DNA of 64,000 nt from Pseudomonas sp. MMS21 TM103. Lineage in GTDB: Bacteria; Pseudomonadota; Gammaproteobacteria; Pseudomonadales; Pseudomonadaceae. The notes beneath the pieces were generated by a model, which saw only the letters and a program-made list of their open reading frames with translations, ran no database searches and had not been told where the DNA came from. The DNA is taken from positions 434,001 through 498,000 of the forward strand of contig NZ_JAJISP010000001.1 in the NCBI RefSeq assembly GCF_022132145.1, in the 5' to 3' direction. The position numbers and the translations under genes are program-made. Below, piece after piece: positions 10,283 to 19,510 of this stretch (position 1 is the stretch's first letter; the number at the start of each line of letters is the position of its first letter).

Positions 10283-10960
10283 TCAAACAATTGCAGCAAT
10301 AAGGGCTTGGCCCTGGTTCTTCACATTGCCCACGGACCTGTCCACGCGAAACCAAGTGAACGCATCTGCTGGCAGGCCGGCCAGCGCCACGACCTCTTCA
10401 ATCCGTTCTGCCGGGGTGGCGTTATCCAGCCACTCCGGCGCAACAGCTGTTGACAGAGCAAGTGGGCAACGGTCGTGAATATCTAATAGGCCTCCGCTTG
10501 CAGCGCCTGTCACGATGGCAAAGCCGTCATCATGCTGCTCAGCTCGGGTCTGCGTGGGGAACAGGCCGACAGCAGCGAAGTACAGTGGCGCCTTGTCAGC
10601 AGCATGGATGAAGTAGGGCTGCTTGCCCTCGGCCGCCACCCATTCATACCAGCCGTCGGCCGGCACTATAAGCCGATGGTGCCTTGCCGCCGCCCAAAAC
10701 TTACTGGTCCATAGTGTTTCAGCCCTGGCGTTTATCGCCGGAGGCTTCCCACCTTTTGCCCAATGCGGTTCCCATCCCCAGCGCAGTGTCTGTGACCTGG
10801 CGCCGCCTTCCTCACTTGTCAGCACCCATACGCCGGTACTCGGCGCAACGTTGTAGCGCTCGATCGGGGTATCGCTGACCTCTCCGAACAGCTCGCCCTG
10901 CAGGCTGAGTGGTTTCACGTAGGCACCAGGTGCCGCTGCCTGCACAAAGCGTCCGCACAT
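10283..10960 (-). CDS. yedK: SRAP/HMCES-family abasic-site protein (YedK-like)
   Basis: The product is a 225-residue protein (YedK of E. coli has 222). After removal of Met1, Cys2 of MCGRFVQ forms a thiazolidine crosslink with abasic sites in single-stranded DNA, shielding them from strand cleavage. Other family residues are visible: Asn and Glu in INARAETL, DGWYEW, and the active-site His in DIHDRCPLAL. The frame extends upstream to 11149, but Cys2 fixes the start at 10960. The gene is divergent from umuD, with a LexA box between them (47 bp from this start), so it is probably SOS-controlled. A yedK-umuDC pairing is common on mobile DNA-repair cassettes. Confidence 0.9.
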   Translation of the reverse strand: MCGRFVQAAAPGAYVKPLSLQGELFGEVSDTPIERYNVAPSTGVWVLTSEEGGARSQTLRWGWEPHWAKGGKPPAINARAETLWTSKFWAAARHHRLIVPADGWYEWVAAEGKQPYFIHAADKAPLYFAAVGLFPTQTRAEQHDDGFAIVTGAASGGLLDIHDRCPLALSTAVAPEWLDNATPAERIEEVVALAGLPADAFTWFRVDRSVGNVKNQGQALIAAIV

Positions 10961-11006
10961 ACATCCTCCCGTCACTCTCGTTTGACCGCTGCTCAAATGG
11001 CGAATA

Positions 11007-11022
11007 CTGTACCCATATACAG
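11007..11022. promoter_or_regulatory. LexA (SOS) box between yedK and umuD
   Basis: The site is CTGT-N8-ACAG, and the dyad extends to TACTGT/ACAGTA. It lies 23 bp before the chosen umuD ATG, which is why I start umuD downstream of it. It probably controls both divergent genes. Confidence 0.85.
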
Positions 11023-11044
11023 TATTAAATTTAGGCAGCATCGC

Positions 11045-11482
11045 ATGGGTAACGCAATCATCCTCGGCCCCATAGGTATCTCGACCACGGAGCTGTCTTT
11101 TTATTCGTCCCGCATTCCTGCTGGCTTCCCCAGTCCTGCGCTGGATCACATGGAGCAGAAGCTTTCCCTGGATGAGCTGCTAGATATCGATGCACCGCAT
11201 ACGTACCTGGTGCGCGTGACCGGCGACAGCATGACCGGCGTTGGTATATTCGATGAGGACATCTTGATAGTGAGCAGGGCCATCACGAAGAAGATAGGCC
11301 GGATCGTCGTGGCTGACTTGAACGGGGAAACCTTCGTGAAGCGGCTTACCCAACAGGATGACCAGTACGTGCTGCGGTCAGAGAACCCCAAGTACCCGCC
11401 GCGCTACATCATGGAAGGGGATGAGCTGGTGGCCTGGGGCGTGGTGAAAGCCAATGTCCACTTTCAACCCTGCCATGCATGA
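11045..11482 (+). CDS. umuD: SOS mutagenesis protein UmuD
   Basis: The product is a 145-residue S24-family self-cleaving protein that, once cut, becomes the partner of UmuC in DNA polymerase V. The cleavage site is Ala-Gly in RIPAGFPSPALDHMEQ (Cys-Gly in E. coli). The catalytic Ser is in TGDSMTG and the Lys in ETFVKRL. The frame runs upstream to 10982, across the LexA box, so the start is placed at ATG 11045, giving a normal family length (E. coli 139). The gene overlaps the first codons of umuC, as is usual. Its partner is split by the 13.8-kb element, so UmuD here may have no cognate polymerase. Confidence 0.9.
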   Translation: MGNAIILGPIGISTTELSFYSSRIPAGFPSPALDHMEQKLSLDELLDIDAPHTYLVRVTGDSMTGVGIFDEDILIVSRAITKKIGRIVVADLNGETFVKRLTQQDDQYVLRSENPKYPPRYIMEGDELVAWGVVKANVHFQPCHA

Positions 11483-11510
11483 GCCAACCATTGCTCTGAT
11501 CGACTGCAAC
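11475..11510 (+). pseudogene. umuC: umuC 5' fragment (first 12 codons)
   Basis: The frame reads MHEPTIALIDCN, the normal beginning of UmuC/RulB. It then meets the left end of the nested element. The next residues of UmuC ([11 protein letters not shown]) resume 13.8 kb away at 25350. CAAC is present at both junctions (11507-11510 and 25349-25352). Confidence 0.9.
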
Positions 11511-11513
11511 TCA

Positions 11514-11536
11514 TCCGGACCCTTACTAACCGTTAG
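11514..11536 (+). repeat. Left terminal inverted repeat of the nested element
   Basis: The repeat has blocks TCCGG, CTTACTAA and GTTAG. Its partner is the complement of 25326-25347, with blocks TCCGG, CTTGCTAA and GTTAG. From here to 12033 (about 500 bp) I see no gene. The stretch is AT-rich at first, then holds a copy of the GGCCAGAAGC-type dispersed repeat near 11739-11762. Confidence 0.75.
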
Positions 11537-12033
11537 TATTGATTTTATTCTTACAATTCAATGCTTTACTGTTTGTAACTATTTATAGATTTTTCGAGGT
11601 CCGTATTCTACTGAATCCAGCCAATGGCAAGGATCTGCATTGCGCTACTCGAAATGCTGCTTCCTTCATCGGCAGCAGTCGACGCAAAGCAGCCGGCCAT
11701 GACGGACAGCAATCGACCCGGAGCTGCCGGCCGCGGCAGGCAGAAACCGGCCAGAAGCAGCCAATTCATTAACTGAATAATCTAATCTGCCCCCCTTTTC
11801 ACGGCGTCCTGAATGTTGCTTGGGTGCTTCACGTGTCGCCAGGAACGCGCTGCGGTTCTATTCCGGCATACCACATGCTGCGGGCCGATTTCAGCCGAGC
11901 GCGACGCCAGACTGAGCAGACCAGGCCTGACCGTGCATAGCGACAGCCATTGCCAGCCGCCCGATAGGTATTCTGCGGCTCATCGTGATCTCCTTTTCGA
12001 GCGTTTCCTCTTGCGGCGTGCCTGTGTTGTGAT

Positions 12034-12057
12034 AAGTTAGTAATTGATTACTTACTT
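12034..12057. promoter_or_regulatory. Operator palindrome upstream of the TetR gene
   Basis: This is a 24-bp dyad: AAGT, then AGTAAT-TG-ATTACT at 12039-12052, then ACTT, with only one unpaired position per half. It ends 15 bp before the TetR ATG. Site length and position fit autoregulation by the TetR dimer, and hence control of the whole efflux operon. Confidence 0.75.
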
Positions 12058-12072
12058 CTGGAAGCGCAAGTG

Positions 12073-12690
12073 ATGAGCGGACACCCTAAGCATCTACCAG
12101 CCGATGAGCGGCGTGTGGCCACCATCGAGGCAGTCGTCGACCTGGCTGCCGAACAGAATCCCAACGACATCACAACCACTGCCATCGCGCAGCGCATGGG
12201 GCTAACCCAGGGCGCACTGTTTCGTCACTTCCCGAATAAGGACGCCATCCTGCAGGCGGTGATGTCCTGGGTCACGGAACGCCTGCTGGCTCGGGTGGAC
12301 AAGGCCGCAGAAGGCGCTACGTCACCGCTCGCAGCCCTTGAGGCGATCTTCAAGACGCACATTGACTTCGTGGCCGAACACCCGGGTGTGCCGAGGATGC
12401 TCTTCGGGGAATTGCAGCGACCGGGAGAGTCCCTACCCAAGAAAATGGTACAGACATTGACCCGCCAATATGGCGAGCGGTTGCGTCGACTGCTCGAAGC
12501 CGGCAAGGCGCGAGGCGAGCTGCATTCAGAACTGGATGTGGACGCGGCCGTCGTCTTATTCATCGGCACAATTCAAGGGCTGGTGATGCAGTCGTTGCTG
12601 GCGGGCGATGTGGCGCGCATCCGCCGTGACGCGCCTGGGGTGTTCGCCATCTACCGCCGTGGTGTCCGCCACTCGGAGGCCGGGCAATGA
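12073..12690 (+). CDS. TetR/AcrR-family repressor of the efflux operon
   Basis: The product is a 205-residue regulator. The N-terminal helix-turn-helix is ITTTAIAQRMGLTQGALFRHFPNKDAI (residues about 35-61, typical TetR). The C-terminal ligand domain resembles TetR_C of the CerR/YbiH type (LEAIFKTHIDFVAEHPGVPRML). A GGAAG ribosome site precedes ATG 12073; GTG 12070 is a less likely start. It overlaps the next gene by 4 nt and so is first in the operon. A near-perfect palindrome directly upstream is the likely operator. YbiH/CerR stands in the same place in front of ybhGFSR in E. coli. The inducer is unknown. Confidence 0.9.
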   Translation: MSGHPKHLPADERRVATIEAVVDLAAEQNPNDITTTAIAQRMGLTQGALFRHFPNKDAILQAVMSWVTERLLARVDKAAEGATSPLAALEAIFKTHIDFVAEHPGVPRMLFGELQRPGESLPKKMVQTLTRQYGERLRRLLEAGKARGELHSELDVDAAVVLFIGTIQGLVMQSLLAGDVARIRRDAPGVFAIYRRGVRHSEAGQ

Positions 12691-13727
12691 AGATCAATGG
12701 CCTTTCCAACAAAGCCAAACGTACCCTCGTCGTTGCCGCCATCGTCGCGATTGCAAGTGGTTCCGGCTTCTTCTTCTGGATGCAGCGCGCAGGTACTGAT
12801 GACAGTCAGCTGCGCTTGTACGGCAACGTTGACATCCGCGAGGTGCAACTGGCCTTCCGCCAGCCTGGGCGCGTGACTGAAATGGCTTTCGATGAGGGCG
12901 ATGCCATACGCGCCGGCGAACGCATGGCGGCGCTTGATGCGCAACCCTATCGGGAAGCCCTTGCGGCGGCGCAAGCCCAGGTGCAGGTTGCACAGGCGGA
13001 ACTGGCCAAGCTGCGCCGTGGTCTGCGGCCGCAGGAAATCACCCAGGCGCGCGGGGCTCTCAGGCAGGCACAGGCGCTCGCCACCGAGACCGAGCGTAAT
13101 TTCCAGCGCCAGAATGGCCTACTGGCATCGGGCGCCAGCAGCCAGCGTACGGTCGACGCCGCCCGCACGGCACGAGACCAGGCAGCCGCTGGCGTCGAAG
13201 CAGCCAAGGCGGCCCTGTCGCAAGCAGCCGAAGGCTTCCGCAAGGAAGACATCGCCGCGGCGGAGGCTCGCCTCGCGGCCGCGCAGGCTGCCGCAGCGCA
13301 AGCCACGACAGCCCTGGCGGACACCGAGTTGATGGCGCCCAGTAGCGGAACCGTCATCGCACGAGTGCGTGAGCCCGGCAGCATGGTTGGAAGCCAGAGC
13401 GCGGTCTACAGCCTGAGCCTGGACAAGCCGGTTTACGTGCGCGCCTACGTGGGCGAGTCGGACTTGGGGCGCATCGCCCCCGGAACTGTGGTGCGCGTCA
13501 AAAGCGATTCATCTGAGAAGCTCTATCGCGGCCAGATTGGCTTCATCTCGCCACGCGCCGAATTCACACCCAAGACGGTCGAGACGACGGATTTGCGCAC
13601 GGATCTGGTGTACCGCCTGCGCATCGTCATCGACGAAGCCGATAGCGACGGGGCCTTGCGCCAGGGTATGCCGGTGACGATCGAGGTCGATGCGAAAGCC
13701 GGCACCAATATCCCGGGGGAGCGTTGA
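12687..13727 (+). CDS. HlyD-type membrane fusion protein (YbhG/YhiI-like)
   Basis: The product is a 346-residue periplasmic adaptor. It is anchored by one N-terminal membrane segment (residues about 12-31, TLVVAAIVAIASGSGFFFW). A biotinyl-lipoyl half-motif follows (GRVTEMAFDEGDAIRAGERMAALD). A long Ala/Gln-rich coiled-coil hairpin spans about 80-215. The second half-motif (APSSGTVIARVREPGSMV) and a beta-barrel domain complete it. It would bridge the inner-membrane ABC pump and the outer-membrane factor encoded downstream. The start overlaps the TetR stop. Length and order match YbhG of E. coli. Confidence 0.9.
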   Translation: MKINGLSNKAKRTLVVAAIVAIASGSGFFFWMQRAGTDDSQLRLYGNVDIREVQLAFRQPGRVTEMAFDEGDAIRAGERMAALDAQPYREALAAAQAQVQVAQAELAKLRRGLRPQEITQARGALRQAQALATETERNFQRQNGLLASGASSQRTVDAARTARDQAAAGVEAAKAALSQAAEGFRKEDIAAAEARLAAAQAAAAQATTALADTELMAPSSGTVIARVREPGSMVGSQSAVYSLSLDKPVYVRAYVGESDLGRIAPGTVVRVKSDSSEKLYRGQIGFISPRAEFTPKTVETTDLRTDLVYRLRIVIDEADSDGALRQGMPVTIEVDAKAGTNIPGER

Positions 13728-13728
13728 A

Positions 13729-15501
13729 ATGCAGACAAGCCCTGCCATCACCGCCATGCCTGCTGGTGCGGGCGAAAACGCTGCCGTCGTCATCGAAAAC
13801 GTGGACAAGCATTTCGGCGACGTAAAGGCCCTGCGGGGCTTGAGCGCGCGCATCTACTATGGGCGGCTGACGGGTCTGGTCGGCCCCGACGGGGCCGGCA
13901 AGACGACGCTGATGCGGATTCTGACCGGCCTCCTGGTGCCTAACGCCGGCCGCGTCACCCTGGCCGGCTTTGACGTGGTCAAGGACAACGATGCCATTCA
14001 CGTCGCCAGCGGCTACATGCCGCAGCGCTTTGGTCTGTATGAAGACTTGTCGGTGATGGAGAACATGCGCCTGTATGCGCAGTTGCGCGGCATGGATGCA
14101 GACCGCAATGCCGACCTGTTTGCCGAACTGCTCGATTTCACGCGGCTCGGGCCCTTCACCAAGCGCCTCGCCGGCAAGCTCTCCGGCGGTATGAAGCAGA
14201 AGCTGGGCCTTGCCTGTGCGCTCATGGCGCGGCCCAAGGTGCTGCTGCTGGACGAGCCCGGCGTGGGTGTCGACCCGGTCAGCCGCCAGGACTTGTGGCG
14301 CATGGTGCAGGCGCTGACCGATGAAGGTATGGCCGTGGTCTGGTCCACCGCCTATCTCGACGAGGCCGAGCGTTGCGAGAGCGTGCTGTTGCTGAACCAG
14401 GGACAGCTCCTGTTCGATGGTCCGCCGCAAGCACTGACCGCGCAGCTCGAAGGCCGCAGCTTCCGGCTAGAAGACGTTGGTGCCGAGCGCCGAGCGGTCC
14501 TGACCCAGGCACTCGATCTGCCCAGTGTCAGCGATGGCGTCATTCAAGGCGCCGGCGTGCGCTTGGTGCTGCGCGACGGTGCACAATCCCGGGAGATCCA
14601 GTCGCTGGCGAATCAGGCACAAGTGCGGCTGGCACAGGTGCCTGCGCGCTTCGAAGACGCCTTCATCGATCTGCTCGGTGGCGGCCCCGGCGGCACTTCG
14701 ACGCTGGCCGAGCGTCTGCCGCCGGTTGAGCTGGGTTCCGACATTGCCGTGTCGTGCCGCAATCTCACCAAGCGCTTCGGCGAATTCACCGCTACCGACA
14801 ACGTCAGCTTCGAGGTGCAAAAGGGCGAAATCTTCGGTCTGCTCGGTCCCAACGGCGCCGGCAAGTCCACCACCTTCAAGATGCTGTGCGGCCTGCTGAA
14901 ACCCACTGCTGGCGAAGCGCATGTGGTGGGTCACGATCTGCGCCGCGCCACCGGCGCAGCCAAGAGCCAGCTCGGCTACATGGCACAGAAATTTTCGCTT
15001 TATGGACTGCTGTCGGTGCAGCAGAACCTGGAGTTCTCGGCCGGGGTGTACCAGCTGGACGGGAGCACGCGGCGCGAGCGCATCGCCGAGATGATCGAAA
15101 CCTTCGATCTGGGTGACTGGCTGTCCGCCACGCCCGATTCCCTGCCGCTGGGGCACAAGCAGCGCCTGGCATTAGCCTGCTCGCTCATGCACAGGCCCCC
15201 GGTGCTGTTTCTGGACGAACCCACTTCAGGGGTAGATCCCATCACCCGGCGCGAATTCTGGACCCACATCAACGGCCTGGCCCGCAAGGGCGTGACCATC
15301 ATGGTCACCACCCACTTCATGGACGAGGCCGAATACTGCGACCGCGTGGCGCTGCTCTCACAGGCACAGTTGATAGCGCTGGATACGCCCGACGCGCTCA
15401 AACGTTTGGCGATCAACCCCGAACGGCCCGACCCGACCATGGAGGACGCCTTCATTCACTTGGTGGAGTCGGCAGACCGCGAGATGGAGGCCGCCACATG
15501 A
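13729..15501 (+). CDS. Double ABC ATPase of the efflux pump (YbhF-like)
   Basis: The product is a 590-residue cytoplasmic protein with two nucleotide-binding domains in tandem. The first has GPDGAGKTT, signature LSGGMKQKL and LLLDEPGVGVDP. The second has GPNGAGKST, an atypical signature LPLGHKQRL and LFLDEPTSGVDP. Degenerate second signatures occur in the YbhF/RbbA group, so at least one ATP site may be impaired. The frame runs upstream to 13690 inside the previous gene; ATG 13729, one base after the upstream stop, is preferred. It would power the permease pair encoded by the next two genes. The next gene overlaps it by 4 nt. Confidence 0.92.
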   Translation: MQTSPAITAMPAGAGENAAVVIENVDKHFGDVKALRGLSARIYYGRLTGLVGPDGAGKTTLMRILTGLLVPNAGRVTLAGFDVVKDNDAIHVASGYMPQRFGLYEDLSVMENMRLYAQLRGMDADRNADLFAELLDFTRLGPFTKRLAGKLSGGMKQKLGLACALMARPKVLLLDEPGVGVDPVSRQDLWRMVQALTDEGMAVVWSTAYLDEAERCESVLLLNQGQLLFDGPPQALTAQLEGRSFRLEDVGAERRAVLTQALDLPSVSDGVIQGAGVRLVLRDGAQSREIQSLANQAQVRLAQVPARFEDAFIDLLGGGPGGTSTLAERLPPVELGSDIAVSCRNLTKRFGEFTATDNVSFEVQKGEIFGLLGPNGAGKSTTFKMLCGLLKPTAGEAHVVGHDLRRATGAAKSQLGYMAQKFSLYGLLSVQQNLEFSAGVYQLDGSTRRERIAEMIETFDLGDWLSATPDSLPLGHKQRLALACSLMHRPPVLFLDEPTSGVDPITRREFWTHINGLARKGVTIMVTTHFMDEAEYCDRVALLSQAQLIALDTPDALKRLAINPERPDPTMEDAFIHLVESADREMEAAT

Positions 15502-16667
15502 ACGGCGCCACAAAGCACAAAGGCGGGAGTGGACCACAGCAGACCGACTTGCGCCGTTTTGATCTGCGGCGCCTGATGGCCCTGGTCACCAAGGAAAGCT
15601 ACCAGGCGCTACGCGACCCCTCGACGCTGCTGATCGCGTTCGTGCTGCCGGTGGTATTGCTGCTGCTGTTCGCCTATGCGGTGTCGTTGGATGCGAAGGA
15701 TGTCCGTGTTGGCGTGGTCCTGGAGTCGCCCGGCGCATCGGCACAGTCGCTGGCCGCAGCGTTTTCGGGCACCCGCTTCCTGAACACGCACTTCGTTCAT
15801 GACCGGCGCGAAGTGGCCGATAAGCTGGTCTCCGGCGACCTGCGCGGCTACGTGGTGATTCCGCAGGATTTCGAGCAGCGTCTGGCCCAGCGTGGCAGCG
15901 AGCCGCTGGTACAGATCATCACCGATGGCTCTTACCCCAATACGGCCAATTATGTCGAAAATTACGCCCGCGGCGTGGTGCAGTCCTGGCGTGCCGGGCT
16001 GGACGTTGCAGCACCGGCGCAGTCCATCGTGCTGGAGCCGCGCTACTGGTTCAACCCCGAGCTTGAGAGCCGCCGCGCGTTGATCCCCGGCGCCATCGCT
16101 ATCGTCATGACCATCATCGGCACCATGCTCACCGCGCTGGTGGTGGCGCGCGAGTGGGAGCGCGGCACCATGGAGGCAGTGCTGTCCACTCCCGCCTCGG
16201 TGGCCGAAATCCTGATCGGCAAGCTGCTGCCGTACTTCGTGCTCGGCATGCTATCTACGCTGGGCGCGGCGGCTCTGGCCGTGTTCGTATTCGGCGTCCC
16301 GATGCGCGGCTCCTTGCCGGCCCTGCTGCTCCTGTCGGCGGTGTTCATGGTGCCGGCTCTGGGTCAGGGTCTGCTGATCTCGACGCTGGCGCGCAACCAG
16401 TTCCTCGCGGCGCAGATCGCGCTGTTCACGGGCTTCCTGCCGGCCTTCATGTTGTCGGGCTTCCTGTACGAAATCGATGCCATGCCCGCACCGATCCGGG
16501 CCATCACCCTGCTGGTTCCGGCCCGCTACTTCGTCGACTCGCTGAAGACCGTGTTCCTGGTCGGTGACATCTGGGCGGTATTCCTGCCAAACCTGGCGGC
16601 AATGGCGGCAATCGGGGCGCTGTTCTTCATGATCGCCAAGCGCGCCACGCGCAAGAACCTGGAGTGA
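15498..16667 (+). CDS. ABC-2 type efflux permease 1 (YbhS-like)
   Basis: The product is a 389-residue inner-membrane protein. One N-terminal segment is present (LLIAFVLPVVLLLLFAYAVSL). A large periplasmic loop follows at about 55-190, and then five C-terminal segments, the ABC-2 membrane fold. The motif REWERGTMEAVLSTPASVAEILIGK just after the second segment is the family's coupling region. It presumably forms a heterodimer with the next permease under the double ATPase. The closest named relatives I can think of are YbhS and YhhJ. Its start overlaps the ATPase stop. Confidence 0.92.
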   Translation: MNGATKHKGGSGPQQTDLRRFDLRRLMALVTKESYQALRDPSTLLIAFVLPVVLLLLFAYAVSLDAKDVRVGVVLESPGASAQSLAAAFSGTRFLNTHFVHDRREVADKLVSGDLRGYVVIPQDFEQRLAQRGSEPLVQIITDGSYPNTANYVENYARGVVQSWRAGLDVAAPAQSIVLEPRYWFNPELESRRALIPGAIAIVMTIIGTMLTALVVAREWERGTMEAVLSTPASVAEILIGKLLPYFVLGMLSTLGAAALAVFVFGVPMRGSLPALLLLSAVFMVPALGQGLLISTLARNQFLAAQIALFTGFLPAFMLSGFLYEIDAMPAPIRAITLLVPARYFVDSLKTVFLVGDIWAVFLPNLAAMAAIGALFFMIAKRATRKNLE

Positions 16668-16671
16668 AACG

Positions 16672-17790
16672 ATGTTGACTTCCGCATTCTCGTTCACCCG
16701 CCTGCGCGCCCAGTTCATCAAGGAAGTGTTCAGCGTCCTGCGCGACCCGCGCAGCCGCATGGTCGTGTTCGTGCCGCCCATCCTGCAGTTGCTGATCTTC
16801 GCCTTTGCCGCGACGCTGGAAGTGCGCAACGTCGATATCGCCGTCTACAACCAGGATGCGGGGCGCTGGTCGCACGAACTGGTGCAGCGTCTGGACAGCG
16901 CAAAATTCATCGCCCGCGTGCGGCACGTGGATAGTCAACGGCACCTGCACGAGCTGATCGACCGGGGCGAGGTGATCGCCGCGCTCGCCATCCCGGTGGA
17001 TTTCTCGCGCTCGATTGCTGCCGGCGATAGCGGCCGCGCGCAGGTGCTGGTCGACGGTCGGCGCAGCAACTCGGGCCAGATCACCGTGGCCTATCTTTCC
17101 ACCATCGCCGCCGAGGTCGGCGCCGAGGTCGTGCCCGACGCCCAAGCACCAACGCCCGTGGTCGTGCGTCACTGGTTCAACCCGAACCTGGTCTACCGCT
17201 GGTTCATCGTGCCCGGGCTCGCCGGCATCCTGGCCCTGTTCAGCGCGCTCTTGATCACCTCGCTGTCGATTGCACGCGAACGTGAACTCGGCACCTTCGA
17301 CCAATTGCTGGTGTCGCCCACTTCGACGCCGGAAATCATCATTTCCAAATCACTGCCGGCACTCGCAATTGGCACCGTGCTGGGCCTGTTCATGATCAGC
17401 GCAGGCGTATTCCTGTTCGGCATCCCGTTTACTGGCTCGTTTGCACTTCTGCTCGCCAGCCTGGTGCTGTTCATCCTGTCGGTGGTCGGCATCGGCCTGA
17501 TGATTTCCGCGGTCAGCATGACCCAGCAGCAGGCCATCCTGGGTGCGTTCGCCATCGGCGTGCCGGCGGTGCTGATGTCCGGCTTTGCGACGCCTGTGGA
17601 AAACATGCCTGTCGTCCTGCAATGGCTGGCCCAGGCCATTCCGCTAACCCACTTCCTCATCATCGTCGAAGGCAGCTTTCTCAAGGCCATGCCGCCCGGT
17701 GACATTCTCGCCAGCCTGTGGCCGCTGGCGGTCATCGCCCTTGCCACGCTGACGATGGCCACCGTATTCGTCCGAGGACGCCTGCAATGA
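16672..17790 (+). CDS. ABC-2 type efflux permease 2 (YbhR-like)
   Basis: The product is a 372-residue inner-membrane protein of the same build as its neighbour: one N-terminal segment (MVVFVPPILQLLIFAFAATL), a periplasmic domain, then five segments with ARERELGTFDQLLVSPTSTPEIIISK. It starts 4 nt after the previous stop and its own stop overlaps the next start (ATGA). Together with the adaptor, ATPase and outer-membrane factor it makes a complete three-compartment pump. YbhFSR of E. coli exports cationic drugs and sodium, but the substrate here cannot be read from sequence. Confidence 0.92.
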   Translation: MLTSAFSFTRLRAQFIKEVFSVLRDPRSRMVVFVPPILQLLIFAFAATLEVRNVDIAVYNQDAGRWSHELVQRLDSAKFIARVRHVDSQRHLHELIDRGEVIAALAIPVDFSRSIAAGDSGRAQVLVDGRRSNSGQITVAYLSTIAAEVGAEVVPDAQAPTPVVVRHWFNPNLVYRWFIVPGLAGILALFSALLITSLSIARERELGTFDQLLVSPTSTPEIIISKSLPALAIGTVLGLFMISAGVFLFGIPFTGSFALLLASLVLFILSVVGIGLMISAVSMTQQQAILGAFAIGVPAVLMSGFATPVENMPVVLQWLAQAIPLTHFLIIVEGSFLKAMPPGDILASLWPLAVIALATLTMATVFVRGRLQ

Positions 17791-19310
17791 AATCCAAGAC
17801 CCGCACTCCCTTTCTTCGCGCAACCGTCACCGGCCTGACCCCTGGGCGCGTGCGCCCGCTCGCGCTGGCCCTGTCCTGCGTGCTGCTGACTGCCTGTGCG
17901 ACCGTGGGCCCCGACTATCGCGAGCCGCCGCCGGTCGACGTCGGCAGCGGCTGGACCTTGCCGTTGGCAAGCGAATCCCAGTCCGCAGACTTGAGCCACT
18001 GGTGGTCTGCACTGGACGATCCGATCCTCGACCGCCTGATGGCCACGGCGCTGGCACAGAACCTGGATCTGCGCCAGGCTGCGGCACGCATCGATGAGGC
18101 ACGCGCCCTGCGCGATCGCGTGGCCGGCGAGGCATTGCCCACCGTCGGCGCTGGCGCGAGCGTCAACCGGCGCCGTCAAAGCGAGAACGGCCCCTTGCCC
18201 ATCGGCTCCATTCCCGGTCTTGACGCCACGCAGACCATCTACGATGCGGGCTTCGACGCGGCCTGGGAAGCCGATTTGTTCGGGGCCAAGCGGCGCGCTA
18301 TGGAAGGCGCCAGCGCCCGCCTGGAGGCGACCGAAGCCGAGGCACAGGGCGTACGCATGCGCATCGTGGCCGAGGTCGCGCGCACCTGGTTCACCGCCGC
18401 CGGCGCCCGCTACGAGTTGCACACACAACAGGCCACGCTGGATACGCTGCAGCAGACCTTGGAATTGGTGCGCCTGCGGCATGCGCTGGGCGACGCGTCG
18501 GCCGCCGACGTGGAGGCGGCGTACGCCCAATGGACAGCAGTCAACGCGCTTATCCCGGATATCCAGGCGCGTCAGCGCGCCGCGGTGCTCAGCCTGGGCG
18601 TGCTGTTGGGCACACCGCCGGAGCGGGAGCTGGCACTGCTTGATGGCCCCTTGACGCCGAGCACGCTGCGGGCGCTGCCGGTGGGCGAGCGCGCAGATAT
18701 GCTGCGCCGACGCCCTGACGTGCTGGCTGCGGAACGTCGCCTGGCAGCGAGTTCTGCCGACATCGGCGTGGCCACAGCCGAGTTGTTCCCCAAACTCTCC
18801 ATCGGTGTCGGCGGCGGGTTCCAGGCGCTCAGTACGGGCAATTGGTTCGATGCATCCAGCTCGCGTTTTTCCATCCTGCCGCTGATTTCCTGGCGCCTGT
18901 TCGACGGTGGCCGCGTGCGAGCCGAAATTCGGGCACGCGAGGCGGCCGAGCGGCAGGCTGCGCTGGCCTACGAGCAGGCGGTGCTGGCGGCGCTGGGCGA
19001 TGCCGAGCGCGCGCTGGGCGACTATCACGGCGGGCTGGACACACTGGAGCGCCGCGGCATGGCACTGGATGCCGCGCGCGTGAGCTACGGCCACGCCAAG
19101 GCCCGCTACGCCGCGGGCGACATCGCCCTGGTCGAACTGCTGGCAGTCCAGCGCAGCCTGCACGAGGCCGAAACCGCAGCCGCGCGGGCGCATACCAACG
19201 CCGCCGTGCAATTGGTGGCGCTGTACAAGGCCCTTGGGGGTGGCTGGGGCGAGTCCATGGCTGTGCAGCAGCAAGTCAGCTGGCTCGCCACGGTGCTCGA
19301 GGACGGCTAA
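17787..19310 (+). CDS. Outer-membrane efflux lipoprotein, NodT/OprM family
   Basis: The product is a 507-residue TolC-like outer-membrane channel. The signal peptide ends in a lipobox (LSCVLLTACATVG, Cys near residue 37), so the mature protein is lipid-anchored. Two repeats of the outer-membrane factor domain follow, with motifs DLSHWWSALDDP, EVARTWF, ERADMLRRRPDVLAAERRLAA and FPKLSIGVG. It completes the pump within the same operon, which most ybhGFSR loci lack, so the cassette is self-sufficient. ATG 17787 in the previous stop is chosen over upstream in-frame codons because the signal peptide starts there. Confidence 0.93.
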   Translation: MKSKTRTPFLRATVTGLTPGRVRPLALALSCVLLTACATVGPDYREPPPVDVGSGWTLPLASESQSADLSHWWSALDDPILDRLMATALAQNLDLRQAAARIDEARALRDRVAGEALPTVGAGASVNRRRQSENGPLPIGSIPGLDATQTIYDAGFDAAWEADLFGAKRRAMEGASARLEATEAEAQGVRMRIVAEVARTWFTAAGARYELHTQQATLDTLQQTLELVRLRHALGDASAADVEAAYAQWTAVNALIPDIQARQRAAVLSLGVLLGTPPERELALLDGPLTPSTLRALPVGERADMLRRRPDVLAAERRLAASSADIGVATAELFPKLSIGVGGGFQALSTGNWFDASSSRFSILPLISWRLFDGGRVRAEIRAREAAERQAALAYEQAVLAALGDAERALGDYHGGLDTLERRGMALDAARVSYGHAKARYAAGDIALVELLAVQRSLHEAETAAARAHTNAAVQLVALYKALGGGWGESMAVQQQVSWLATVLEDG

Positions 19311-19510
19311 GCGCTGCGTTGGCTGGATTGTTTAGCGAATGGGCGATGAACATCTCAAGGATTTCGCGCCTCTCCACCATGCGCGAGTTGTCAACGTAGC
19401 GCCTTGCGTACGAAGACATCGAGCTTCCCAAGCCTGAATGCTTCTTGCACGAACATAGCAACCGTTCGTCAGACCCAAAGTCTTCATCAACAACATCAAC
19501 GGAGAAACTC

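Noticed and set aside
10982..11044. Earlier in-frame start for UmuD
   Set aside because: It would place the LexA box inside the coding region and add residues not found in UmuD.
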